From Ursus arctos (taxonomy: Eukaryota; Chordata; Mammalia; Carnivora; Ursidae), in assembly GCF_023065955.2 (NCBI RefSeq), contig NW_026622963.1, forward strand, positions 6,083,001 to 6,147,000: 64,000 nucleotides of DNA, read 5' to 3'. The position numbers and the translations under genes are program-made. How positions within the stretch are numbered: position 1 is the stretch's first letter; the number at the start of each line of letters is the position of its first letter. Below the pieces are notes generated by a model. The model was not told the DNA's origin. It ran no database searches and worked only from the letters and a program-made list of their open reading frames with translations. Shown piece after piece: positions 32,886 through 42,419 of the stretch.

Positions 32886-33239
32886 TGGCCGGCGTGCTTT
32901 GGCCAATGGCAAATGGTGGCTCTGTCCCTGTTTGTCTTCAAACCCACCTCTCTCTCCTTTCCCTCCTTCTGGCTCCTTAATAACTCCCTCCCCCATCCTC
33001 CCTGACTCCAGTTGGAAGGGAGAGGATGCTGCGGACTCATCCCCACCAAGGCCTCGCTGACACCCCCGCGCCCCCAGGAGAGGCTCTACTTGAAAACGGG
33101 CCCCTGGAGAGGGCGACGCTGAACCCCAGGGTGACACCTGTCTTGGCCTACTGAGGCTCTCTGCCGCGGGAGGAACGGGGCAGCCATTCGATACCGAGAA
33201 GCCGAGCGCAGGCATGCCAGGGTGCTATAAAGCTCAGTC

Positions 33240-33690
33240 TAGCACAGCAAAGTGGCAAAAAGGAAGAATAAAACACCCGTCTATTTAAGAGTAACGACAG
33301 GGAAAAATACATTTTCATCAGCTCGTCTTCTCGCGGCTGAGTCCCCGCAGCAAGCTCCACATTCCGCCGTTAGGAGAAAAATCAAAACAACTTTGCTGTG
33401 TTTAGCTTCGTTTTGCCGCATCGCTCAGCTCTGAGTTAAAAAGCAACAGGTACCGTGGTGTCTCTCCCAGAAACACAGGAACGGCTTTAAAATGCAATTA
33501 TGGGGGCTGGTGGAAGGGAAGGGGAAAAAATGTTTTTCTTCGATTGATATATGATTGCCCCCATGCTGTTTGGAATCGTATTTTCGCTGAGCTCTGCTAA
33601 GAAGTGCTATTTGCAGGGAGCCTGACAGACGGAAGCGATTGGGTTTGGCAGGTCTAAATGTATTATTTTAGCAGTCTCCAAGGAAAGATT
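33240..33690. promoter_or_regulatory. Candidate non-coding regulatory block
   Basis: A sharply AT-richer, repeat-free block inside GC-rich surroundings. It contains ctatttaagagtaacgacag, ggctttaaaatgcaattatg, ttcgattgatatatgattgc and aatgtattattttagcagtc, with MEF2-, homeodomain- and bHLH-like cores. No frame or repeat explains it. Regulatory function is inference; cross-species conservation would decide. Confidence 0.35.
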
Positions 33691-33887
33691 CTGGGAGGGG
33701 CGCTGGCCTTTTAAAGTGCAGAGGACAAGGGGCTGCTGAGCCTCCATCCTGCCTGTCAAGACCAATCAACCAGCCTGGAAACAGCCCCTGAGCTTTCCAT
33801 AGAGGCCTGCCTCCCCGCCTCCCTGCCTCCCCCCACCCGGCCTCCTCTCCCCTTCCCTGCAGCCCCTGGCTCCCACTGACAAGTGCC

Positions 33888-34190
33888 ATTAGTCATTCGC
33901 TCACCCAGCAAGGACTTCCCCGGGCAATAGAAGACGCCTGGCTCTCTGCTAGGCACTGGGGGGCTTGGTCAGAAGAGGAATGAGCGAGGCTAGGCTTGAG
34001 GAGCCCAGGGGCAGGAACGGGGTCGGCACAGCCTAGAAGGGAAGGACATTTGGTGCATTTGAGTGTTCAGGAGGACATGGGTGATGGGAACTAGGTCACA
34101 GCCATAGTGGAAGGCAGTCATGGTGCCCAGAGAGGAACATCTGTGATGAAGTGAGACAAACAGAGGGCACTCAAGGCAGGGTTATGACAT
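33888..34190 (-). repeat. L2 3' end, antisense
   Basis: agtcattcgctcacccagca, aggacttccccgggcaatag and tctctgctaggcactggggg give the reversed L2 terminus; the rest is a diverged purine-rich continuation. The right side abuts a MIR. Confidence 0.55.
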
Positions 34191-34214
34191 GAACAGAGTA
34201 ATCATCTGATCATC

Positions 34215-34430
34215 CGCGTTTGAGCCCCTGATATATACCAGCACGACCCTGAGCACTTTACCTACGTTAACTCATTGAATCATGACAACCGAGGGTAGGT
34301 TTCACGATCACCCCAATTTTCAGAGGGGACGGGCCCCAGGGAGGTGAAGTATCCTGTCCAAGGGCACTCAGCCAGAGAGAAGCAGAGGCCAGGCATGAGC
34401 CCACCCTCTAAAGCTCTCTGCTGTGGGCAC
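34215..34430 (-). repeat. MIR SINE, antisense
   Basis: Full-length reverse MIR: gatatataccagcacgaccc, tgagcactttacctacgtta, actcattgaatcatgacaac, aattttcagaggggacgggc, ccagggaggtgaagtatcct, gtccaagggcactcagccag. Confidence 0.85.
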
Positions 34431-34459
34431 TCCAACAGGGGCCCGGCCTCGGGCAAAGC

Positions 34460-34740
34460 TAAATCACTTATATCCCAATTTTTTTTTCAATAAATACAGT
34501 ACAGTACCGTACATGATTTTCCTAATAACATTTTCTTCTCTCCGGCTTACTTTCTTGTAAGAATACACCATGTAATACATGTAACATACAAAATATGTGT
34601 TAATCGAGTGTGTATGTTATCAGTAAGGCTTCTGGTCAACAGTGGGCTATCAGTAGTTAGGTTTTTGGGGAATGAAAAGTTATACGCAGATTTTCGACTG
34701 CATGGTGGGGAAGTTAGCGCCCCTACCCTCGCATTGTTCA
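34460..34740. other. AT-rich unique sequence, no gene
   Basis: Contains a T-run and aataaatacagtacagtacc near 34490, with a short repeat of 'cagta'. No feature is decided by this. Confidence 0.35.
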
Positions 34741-34750
34741 TTCTCTGGGG

Positions 34751-34983
34751 CTGGGTTTCTCAACCTCGGCATCATCGGTCTGGACCAGATAAGTCTTTGA
34801 GGTGGGGGCCGCCTGTTCACTGTGGGGTGTTTCACGGTGTCCCTGACCTCCACCCACCAATGCCAGTAGCGCCCACCCTCCCCCCTCTTCCCATGTCCCC
34901 ACATTTTCACTACCAAAAATGTGTCCCGACATTGACAAATGTTTCTCCTAGGTGGCAAAGTCCCCCCCAACGGAGAAGCACTG
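34751..34983 (-). mobile_element. MER20 hAT-Charlie DNA transposon, antisense
   Basis: Complete copy. It begins ctgggtttctcaacctcggc and ends ggagaagcactg, with tgttcactgtggggtgttt, ggtgtccctgacctccaccc, accaatgccagtagcgccca and ctaccaaaaatgtgtcccga inside, all in MER20 order. The flanking octamers (ctctgggg / ctctagac) share only their first half, so the 8-bp duplication has decayed. MER20 copies have been reported as regulatory elements in mammalian uterus; no such role is shown here. Confidence 0.88.
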
Positions 34984-34999
34984 CTCTAGACCCTCATTA

Positions 35000-35740
35000 T
35001 TTAGGAGAGGAGGAGGAAGATGCAAGAAATAAAACAACCATAGGATAGTTGAAGTCTGCGGGAGAGTTTTGTTTGGACGGTGCCTTAGATGATGGATCCC
35101 TTGTTCCAGGGAACTTGTGGGGAGAAGAGATGGTTAGTTGGGGGGATGGAGGCCTCATGGGCAGACACATAGATCCAGAACGGCATATAGATACTAGGTG
35201 TGGTCTTAGCCCACAGCCAAGGCAGACATCTGTCATCAGTCGCAGCGTCCTTTCCCACTAAGTCAGGATACACTTCCAGAATCTTCAACACAGGGCTCCA
35301 GACAGCCTCCACGGCTCAGTCGGGTAACCCAACATGAGATCTGTTGCCCTCCCAGAGTAAGAGCCTTCTCTGAGAAGATTCTTTTCTCTGACTTGAAGGG
35401 ACCTCCCTATTCAAAATGCTCCCTCCTGCTTTAAGAGGCATCTTCCCAATGGGGCCGGGCACTGCCTTCTTCTGTCTTCCTTGGGAAGCATGGGTCCTGA
35501 GGACCAGAGGGCCCAGAGTGGTGAGGGCATGTGGCTGCTTCCTCAGGAGAGGAGGGGCCTGGGTGATGAGGGGGCACAGGGCACGTGGAGGCAGAGGCAT
35601 AAGATTTTTCCAGAGGGGTCCAGAGAGGGGAGGTGGGCATAATCCTACTCCACTCTGGGCATCTAAGATTCTCTGATGCATTGGTGGGGCCGGGGGGTCG
35701 CAGAGCCTGCCTATCCCAGGGGCCATGTGAGGCGCTCAGG
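35000..35740. other. No gene or recognised repeat
   Basis: Unique sequence with several 70-135-codon frames on both strands and no recognisable product. Confidence 0.4.
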
Positions 35741-35909
35741 CTCCAGTGCCCTTGGCCCCACATTTCCTGAGCCTCTGCCCTGCATCAGGCACCAAGCACC
35801 CTTCCTGCCCCCACGGACTCCCTGTCGACAGACTCCATTGCCCTGTGTGGCCGGGGAGGACACTAACTCTCAGAACTCTTAAGGAGCTGCCCCAGATCGC
35901 ACAAGCAAC

Positions 35910-35924
35910 AGAAAGCAGAGCCCA
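35910..35924. repeat. SINE target-site duplication, left copy
   Basis: agaaagcagagccca, repeated at 36130-36144 immediately after the SINE A-tail (first base shared with the tail). Duplicate length of 14-15 bp is typical of L1-mediated insertion. Confidence 0.9.
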
Positions 35925-36130
35925 GGGGCGCCTGGGTGGCACAGCGGTTAAGCGTCTGCCTTCGGCTCAGGGCGTGATCCCGGCGTTACGGGATCGAGCC
36001 CCACGTCAGGCTCCTCTACTATGAGCCTGCTTCTTCCTCTCCCCCTCCCCCTGCTTGTGTTCCCTCTCTCGCTGGCTGTCTCTCTCTCTGTCAAATAAAT
36101 AAATAAAATCTTTAAAAAAAAAAAAAAAAA
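35925..36130 (+). mobile_element. Carnivore tRNA-derived SINE (SINEC/CAN-SINE), sense
   Basis: Full-length, little-diverged copy. Starts ggggcgcctgggtggcacag; A box around tggcacagcgg (35937-35947); B box ggatcgagcc (35991-36000); a CT-rich part; then aaataaataaataaaatctt and an A-tail to 36130. It is flanked by a 14-15-bp duplication at 35910 and 36130. It retains pol III promoter boxes but is not a tRNA gene. The sequence type suggests an arctoid caniform. Confidence 0.97.
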
Positions 36131-36261
36131 GAAAGCAGAGCCCATGTTGAAACCTAGAGTCACCAACTTGAGCTGGTTCCTCTACCACGCTGTCCCGTAA
36201 CCCCCCGGGGCCCATCTTCCAGAGGGAGAGTAGAGGTGCGGCCAGGAGAAGCCACATGAGG

Positions 36262-36435
36262 GGCCACATAGCAAAGTGGCTAAGGGCTCTGGAGCCAGGC
36301 TGGGTTCAGATCCTGGTTCTGCCACTGAGTCACTGGGGGGCCCCAGGTGAGTTAGCTGACCTCTCCCTGCCCTGTCCTGGTTTTCTTGCCTGTCAGATGG
36401 CGGTGGCAACAGCTCCTAACTCATGAGAACGTGGC
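36262..36435 (+). repeat. MIR SINE, sense
   Basis: High-quality MIR: atagcaaagtggctaagggc, tctggagccaggctgggttc, agatcctggttctgccactg, gtgagttagctgacctctcc, ttttcttgcctgtcagatgg. It retains the 5' tRNA-like part. Confidence 0.88.
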
Positions 36436-36449
36436 CTGGATTCTCAGAG

Positions 36450-38020
36450 CTGAGAGCGTGGCGCAGGGCCTCCCTTGCAGCCCGTGCTGCCCAAGCCTTA
36501 GCGGCCACCACCGCTGAGCTCATAGATAGCAGGTGTCCCCTCGCTCTGTCCTGGACCCTGCTGCCGCTCCAGGGGCCTCTGCTCGGAGCCCTTCTTAGAT
36601 AAGCTTGCTTGATGGTGTGTGCGTTTCTGTCTCGGGGTTGGAGGTGTCATGGAGGGCCAACCTCAGCCCCAGCCTGAGCCAAATGTCACCGGAAAGGCAC
36701 AGCCTGTGGTTGGTTGACACTCCCGCCCCTCGGGCCCTAGAAACCTGCTGTGCACCCAGGGCCTCCAAGGCAGAGTGTGTGGGACCGGGGGCTCTGGAAA
36801 CCAAGGGCAAGGGGTGAGGGCAGCACCAGGACGGGGTCCTCAGGGAGAGGCTGGGGAGGCGGGCCGGCAGAGCAGGGCACTGGTAGTGGCTGGAGTATTA
36901 GGGCTCTTTGTCAGTCCTTCTGGTTACAGGTACTTTCCCTCTGCCTGGGAATCCCAGCTTGAGTCCCTGCGTCCTCGGGGGAACACGCCCGTGTCCGCGC
37001 CTCAGCAGCTGGGGTGCGGCCTCCCGGGCCTTCCCACACAGGGCACGGATCGAGGAGAAGCATGTGCAGAAGCAGGTGTGGGGAGGCCCCGTCTGGCAGG
37101 GGGGTAGCTGCGGGCAGGTCTCAGAGCTGGCGCCTGCCCCCAGCTCCATGACATTGAGTGTGGTGACTCAGGGGACAGCAGTGACCCCATGGCCAATCTT
37201 GCAGGTGGCTCTCAGGTTTGGTTCCTGCTATGTGGCCTCCTCGTTTGGGTGTCTGGGTCCCCCAGAGACTGATTTGGGAATCAACCTAAAATCCTTTAAT
37301 AGATTATTTTTCTGCTCAAACAGACTGGATTTCTATTGCTTCCTCTGCCTTATGGGCCCCCCCACCCCAACCTAGGGGAATCCAAACAGCTCTCTGAAGG
37401 ACGGCTCCACGCTGTGCTTTCCGTACCTGAACTTTTTAGACAGGTGAAATCAACGCAGCCAATTGCCTTGGCCAGCGCGTATGTGTGTGTGGCCTCAAAA
37501 TGAGGATGTGTAGCCTGAGAATGGGGCGTGGGGGAGGTGGGGGCAGTCCCACTGGCAGGTGGGTTTGGGGCTGAATATGGGAAGCCATGTTCTTCCTGCC
37601 CACCTGGTCACATCCCTGCTCTTGAACCTGCTGTGGGGTCTCAGTCTTGTACCTCCCCACCGCCTGTCTGGAGCTGAGCATCACCAACCACAAAGGGACA
37701 GACAGACAGACAGCACTGAAGCTCAGAGGCTTAGGCTTCTGGCATTCTCCTTCATGCCTCCTCTGGCTGACCCACGCCTTTGTACTGGGCCTGTATCCAG
37801 CACTGTGGGGGGAACAAGGGAGAAGCCACCCAGACACATCCTGCTACAGGATCCCAGGGATGGAGGGCACCTCCGTAGTCACATACTGTCTTGGCCACAG
37901 TGGCCTGCTTTCCGGTAAAATCTAATGCAGGCCCAGCCAAGGCCGGGCTGCTCTGGAGTGCCTCCCTAACCCTCTCCAGAATGCTACACACTGGGAGCAG
38001 ATGCCACAAAGGAAACTGCA
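36450..38020. other. No gene; GC-rich unique sequence
   Basis: Contains an AT-rich island near 37275-37340 (ctttaatagattatttttct) and a gacagacagacag run near 37700. Frames up to 155 codons are present but none is recognisable, and I see no splice-bounded exon. Confidence 0.4.
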
Positions 38021-38022
38021 GC

Positions 38023-38025
<3 letters not shown>

Positions 38026-38081
<56 letters not shown>

Positions 38082-38092
38082 TACACACACAG
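38026..38092. repeat. (CA)n microsatellite
   Basis: About 27 pure CA units from 38026 to 38079, then an interrupted cagatacacacacag tail. It creates artificial HTHT and CVCV frames on the two strands. Confidence 0.97.
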
Positions 38093-38463
38093 AGATGCGT
38101 ATGTGCAAAGGGCCATCTGCTTCACCAGCTATGAATCCTGCCATCACCTCTGCCAGCCTGGGGGCCTGTCCTACTCGTCATGCCGCTGCAGTCGCAGGAC
38201 CTCGGGTCTCGGGAGCTTTCACAGACAGGCCCCAGTATCGGCAAAGAAAAGAATGTTCTGGAAGTCTCCAAGGGCAGTCTCTGGTTGGGAGTTTCATGTT
38301 GGTTAGAATGTCTGGGTGTAGCACAAGGGAAGAAGGGGCCAGAGACTTTGAGGAAAGGCAACTGGGAAGGACCCAAGGGAGGGAAGAGGAGAGATGAACA
38401 GGGAGCAGATACAGAGGTGGGGGGATGGGGGGAAGAGCCAGGCAGGCAGAGCTGAGAAGGAAT

Positions 38464-38486
38464 GGGGTGGGGTGGGGCGGGGTGGG
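38464..38486 (+). other. Strong G-quadruplex motif
   Basis: Four consecutive runs of four G then one of three, each separated by a single base (T, T, C, T). Single-base loops predict a very stable parallel quadruplex. It sits in a G/A-rich stretch from about 38340 to 38525. Confidence 0.8.
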
Positions 38487-38819
38487 AGGCAGGGAAGGAG
38501 GGTAAGGAGGTGGCAGGGAAAAGGCAGCCCACCCCACAGGGCAGGATGGAGGTCATACCCCCTCACACGCAGGCTGGCATTCCCGGCCCCGGCCAGGCCA
38601 CCACCCTGCCCACCGTGGGGTCCCAAAGGGAAGGGCATCCAGTGATGGGTTCAGAAAGCATGGCTGTAGCGGGTCTCGGGGCTCTGCACCCTGCTCTCAC
38701 TGGTGTGAACGGTGATCCTTACCCCGACAACCCCTTACCCCGGCACAGGGCAGACACCCCCAGGCCCCGCTGGGGCCCTGCAACCACCGGGGACAGTCGC
38801 CAAAGCACTCTGGGGAGGG

Positions 38820-38912
38820 GCGTGTGTGCGCACGAGTGGGTCCAAGTGTGCTTGTGTGACCATGCGTGTACACGTACGTTTGGGTGTGTGGGCACGTGAG
38901 GGTGAGTGCGGC
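38820..38912. repeat. GT-rich alternating purine-pyrimidine tract
   Basis: Degenerate GT/CG alternation (gcgtgtgtgcgcacgagtgg, catgcgtgtacacgtacgtt, ggtgtgtgggcacgtgaggg). It could adopt Z-DNA. It is too diverged to be a clean microsatellite. Confidence 0.5.
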
Positions 38913-39534
38913 CGTCCCGTCAGCCCACATTACCCCTCCGAAAGCTTGTTCTGCAGTCAAGGTGAGTGGGGGTTCTGAGTTGAGTCAGGGCCTGGAGACA
39001 TGGAGCCGGAGGGCCAAGGAGATGTGGGTCCCCCTCTTGCTCCCGGACCCTGGACCATTCACGAAATGGGACACCAGGAGACAGCTGGGAGGAGCTGAGG
39101 GTACAGGACAGAGGTAGAGGCTTCAGTCCAAACTTGCAGCACATCTCCTCCTGGTCACCAGGCTGCACCCAAACTGCACAAGTCCACGTGCAAACATGGG
39201 GACCTACCCATTGTTTTCAATTCCTCCCCTGTCCTCTCCACCCCCAGTCCCGGCACCCTGTCCCTCGTTCCTTGCCGTCAGTCCCTATGTGGGCCTCGCT
39301 CTGACACCCGCGCCTCACGGCTACTCCTCTCGCAGCCTGTCCCATCCTTGTGGCTATTTCTATTTTAACCTGAAGTTAAATGAAAGAAAAAAACCCAGTT
39401 CCTCCACTGAGCTGGCCACACAGCAATTCCTCAGTAGCCACATGTGGGGGAGTTACCACACGGGACAGTGCAGATCTCAAGTATTTCCATTGCGGCAGAA
39501 AGTTCTATTGGACCCTACTGTGTCTAGCCTCTCC

Positions 39535-39740
39535 TGAGTCCCAGACTTGGGCTCTCCCACCACAGGACCTTTGCTCATGCTGGTAGCTAACAGGATGCCC
39601 GTCTCTCTTTGTCTGCTCATGGAAAGCCCATGGCATGGTCCGAGCCCAGCTTCCCCAGGAAGCCCAGCCGCCAGCCCGCACTGCTCCTTCGACTGGCTTC
39701 CTGCCCTGTTGGGCTCCCTCTAGGCCATCAGCTTGTGAGG
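39535..39740 (+). repeat. L2-like fragment, sense
   Basis: agtcccagacttgggctctc, caccacaggacctttgctca, tgctggtagctaacaggatg and cccgtctctctttgtctgct resemble the L2 section around its 'gggcctttgcac' block, but with heavy divergence. Confidence 0.35.
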
Positions 39741-39969
39741 CTTGGCCTACAGACTTATTTTTCATGGCGCACACCTCTTTCTTTCTTCTAGCACCTCCAC
39801 CCCCAGTCTCCCTCCTCGTCCACCCACCCTTGCTCTCCCTGCGCTCCACCCCTCCAGTGCTCACACAACCTCTGTCAGCTGACATTTCCTCTCTGATTTC
39901 CCTCTTCCCCTCTGCCTCCTCTCCCTCTCCCTCTGCTTTGCTAGAGATGCTAATTGTACCTGCAATTAC

Positions 39970-39989
39970 CTAATTGCCATGGCAATTAG
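39970..39989. promoter_or_regulatory. Perfect 20-bp palindrome with two homeodomain cores
   Basis: ctaattgccatggcaattag is its own reverse complement. Each arm holds TAATTG and the centre is CCATGG. To the left, taattg (39951) and caatta (39963) form a second inverted pair with a 6-bp gap. Paired inverted TAAT cores suit dimeric homeodomain binding. The symmetry breaks at the next base on each side. Confidence 0.6.
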
Positions 39990-40164
39990 CCAGTTGCAGT
40001 CGATTTTGAAGGTGCAAATGGCAAATTGCAGGCATAAGGAGGGAATTTTAAGCACAAAACTGCCCAAGAACTTGGCCTGAGCCCCAGGGGGCCAAGGGGA
40101 GACAGGACTGCTGGAGAAAGCCCCGGCATCTCGCAGCTGGTGGAAGCTCCCGAGGCAGTGCACT

Positions 40165-40186
40165 GGGGGTGGGGGGTGGGGGGGGG
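40165..40186 (+). other. G-quadruplex motif
   Basis: Runs of five, six and nine G separated by single T bases; the nine-G run can supply two G tracts, so four tracts are available. It sits inside the candidate enhancer block. Confidence 0.65.
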
Positions 40187-40550
40187 CCAGAGGGCGGGAA
40201 ATATCCTGCTACGCAATTCACATTATCTGCAGCCCAGAGTGAGGCCAACCTGGCGGCTTTAACGGGAATGATTTTCATATCATTACTAGTGCTGATGAGG
40301 ACTAATCATAACGCTCAGCAAGGTTGTTCAAGGTGCCGGGAGAGGGCGGTTGCCTGATACCCTTTTCAGGCTGGTGCAGAGGGCTGGACCAGGAACCTAC
40401 CCTGGGTGATTACTTCCGGGGCACAGGGCAGGCCAGGGGCGCTCACTTAGCCAGGGTGCCATGTGGCGCGAGGAGTAAATCCTGCTGAATGTCGTAGGTG
40501 GGGCCCAGCCTAGTCCTGTTCCCACCCACTTCCTACCAGGAGTCGGCACT

Positions 40551-40572
40551 GGGTGGGGGGTGGGGGGGTGGG
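40551..40572 (+). other. G-quadruplex motif
   Basis: Four G runs of three, six, seven and three G, each separated by one T. It meets the standard rule with minimal loops. Confidence 0.7.
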
Positions 40573-40599
40573 AGAAACAAGATGTCCACCTCCCATGGG

Positions 40600-41740
40600 A
40601 GACAAGATCCAGGCCAAGCCACATGCTTTGAGAGCAGGGCGTTGTGCATCTGGGCTGTGGGTGGCTGGGAACTTGGGCTTGTGGGAGATGACAAGGGCTC
40701 TCTCCCGTGTGTGTCCTTGTCCAGAAGCCCGCACTGGGGTCTGAACTTTGGGTGTGACCGGGGGTGGGGAGGTTCTGGGCTTCAGGATACAGGAGCATCC
40801 TTTTGGGGGGCCAGGGGTGGGAGGGCCTGGAGAATGGGCGTCCATGTTGCATTGGCAAGGCCAGGGTGCTCTTTACACTAATTCGTGTGTTTGGGGGCCC
40901 CAGGAGTGCGGGTGGGGAGATGAGGGCTATGGTTACGGTGCCGGCGGTGGTTGGCCTCGTGGAGTAAGCTCGGTGGAAGAGTCTCTGAATGATGCCTGAA
41001 GCCTGCAGGATGCCAGGCATGGGCCGGGTGTAGCCTGCTGGACATCGGCTCCCAGCTAGACAGGACCCTGTGGGGACAGAATAGCTCCCCTAGCATAGGT
41101 TCCTAATTCTCCCGCCCACTGGGAAGTTACAAAATGCGTGTGGAATGAAGGAACAGAGGGCTGAAGGAATGGACCAGAATGCTCCCCCCTGGGCCTCAGT
41201 CTCCCCATCTGTGAAACAGAAGCCTGGGCCCAAGGAGCTCGTCCTGAAGGGGGTCCCTCCCCTGTGCAGCCCTTCTCCCCATCCTTGCTCGCCAGGTCCC
41301 TACGTGGGTGCCCTCCCCTCCCTGCCCTGTGCCCCAGAATCCCCCAGACCACCACGGCACCCCCTGCCCCTGCAGTTTGGCACTCAGCTGGGTGCTGCTC
41401 TGGGCACGGAGAATTTTGAAGCCTTACGTCTTGGTCCCTTGTTTCCCCGCTGAAGGAAAGGGATGTATTTTGGACGTTTTTCCTCCCGGTCCATGGTCAC
41501 ACTCTGCTACTGGGGACAGGTGGGCTGGCTTTTACGATCCCAAACCTTGGAAGCCTCTCAGGAGTGAAGCTGGGGTACCAGAGACCCCTCAATCCGACTC
41601 TGCTGGGCATAGGGGACGGTTTGGGGGGGGCTCAGAGCTGGCCCAGCCAGCAGCCCCACCTTCGCGCCCATTCCCGTCTCTCCGCACGCTTCCCTTACTG
41701 GCCTCAAAGGGACACCCAGCTAAACACAACAGGCAGTGTC
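40600..41740. other. No gene; GC-rich unique sequence
   Basis: Weak MIR3-like trace at 41180-41240 (gggcctcagtctccccatct, gtgaaacagaagcc). Frames up to about 207 codons (minus strand, 40397-41020) have no recognisable domain. Confidence 0.4.
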
Positions 41741-42050
41741 TGAGGCCACGAGTACAAGTTAATTAATTCACCAGAGGGAAGGAAGGCTATAAATAACCGA
41801 TGAGAGGGGAGGGGGCTGGTGGGGGCAGGGTTGATTCACCCGCGGGGTTCACAGAGTCTCTGCTTTGGGTAATACAGGTTAGTGAGCACAGATCTTCCTG
41901 CCAACATCATAGCGACTAAAAATAAAAAAAAAAATAAAATAAAAAAAAGAGGAACGAGTCACCCTCCCTGGTGAATCAGACGCCTCCAATTGTCATTTCC
42001 ATGCTGATACTGTAATTTTCCTGTTCCTCTTGCTCTCCCTGGGGCTGAGG
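41740..42050. promoter_or_regulatory. AT-rich repeat-free block, possible regulatory
   Basis: agttaattaattcaccagag, ggctataaataaccgatgag and ctccaattgtcatttccatg flank an A-rich run at 41919-41950. The A-rich run could be the tail of a lost retroposon, but no body is visible. Regulatory meaning is only suggested by composition. Confidence 0.25.
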
Positions 42051-42289
42051 AAAACGGAACCCCCTCCCCCAAAAGGAGAGACAGGTCCTATTCTGGTTTC
42101 TTCCCCTCAGGAAGGAGAGACGGGTGAGGGGGGACAGGGAGGACACCTGGGTGCCTGGCCGAGGAGCTGAGGACAAACCATCGGCAGACCAGAGGAAGAC
42201 AGGTGCTCTGGTGTGTTCAGATGACCTGGCCACAGTTCAGACGCGGTGGGCGGCAGAGTGATCACCTGGTCCCTTGTAACCTCAGCTCT

Positions 42290-42400
42290 GGATCTGTCAG
42301 ACGAGGAGACTGAGGCAGAGGGAGGGAATGTGACATGCCCAGAGGCTCCCAGGAGAGCAGTGGCAGAGGCGGGCTGGGAGCCAGCCCCAGGAGGCACTGG
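42290..42400 (-). repeat. MIR fragment, antisense
   Basis: ggatctgtcagacgaggaga, ctgaggcagagggagggaat, gtgacatgcccagaggctcc and agcagtggcagaggcgggct match the reversed MIR core. Confidence 0.7.
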
Positions 42401-42419
42401 CCACAGCTGTCATCTGCTC

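Larger units (their letters stand above)
35745..36195 (-). repeat. MIR, antisense, split by a SINE
   Basis: Left half (35745-35924) has acatttcctgagcctctgcc, ctgcatcaggcaccaagcac, gctgccccagatcgcacaag; right half (36131-36195) has catgttgaaacctagagtca and ttcctctaccacgctgtcc. Joined by position these form one reversed MIR interrupted by the SINE at 35925-36130. The nesting dates the SINE as younger. Confidence 0.7.
39945..40340. promoter_or_regulatory. Candidate enhancer: homeodomain-core cluster
   Basis: Repeat-free block between a pyrimidine-rich run (39885-39945) and GC-rich DNA. It has four TAATTG/CAATTA cores at 39951-39989, then gcaaatggcaaattgcaggc, and after a G-rich interruption acgcaattcacattatctgc, gattttcatatcattactag and gaggactaatcataacgctc. 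Such clustering fits a developmental enhancer bound by homeodomain factors. This is inference; no conservation data are available here. Confidence 0.4.

Noticed and set aside
35925..36000. Possible tRNA gene (A and B boxes present)
   Set aside because: The boxes belong to a tRNA-derived SINE; the sequence does not fold as a full cloverleaf with an acceptor stem, and it continues into the SINE body and A-tail.
38026..38092. CA tract as a CRISPR-like or satellite array
   Set aside because: A simple dinucleotide microsatellite; there are no spacers, and CRISPR does not apply to a mammalian genome.
40397..41020. 207-codon minus-strand open frame
   Set aside because: Pro/Thr/His-rich translation of GC-rich DNA that includes the complement of a G-quadruplex; no known protein similarity comes to mind.
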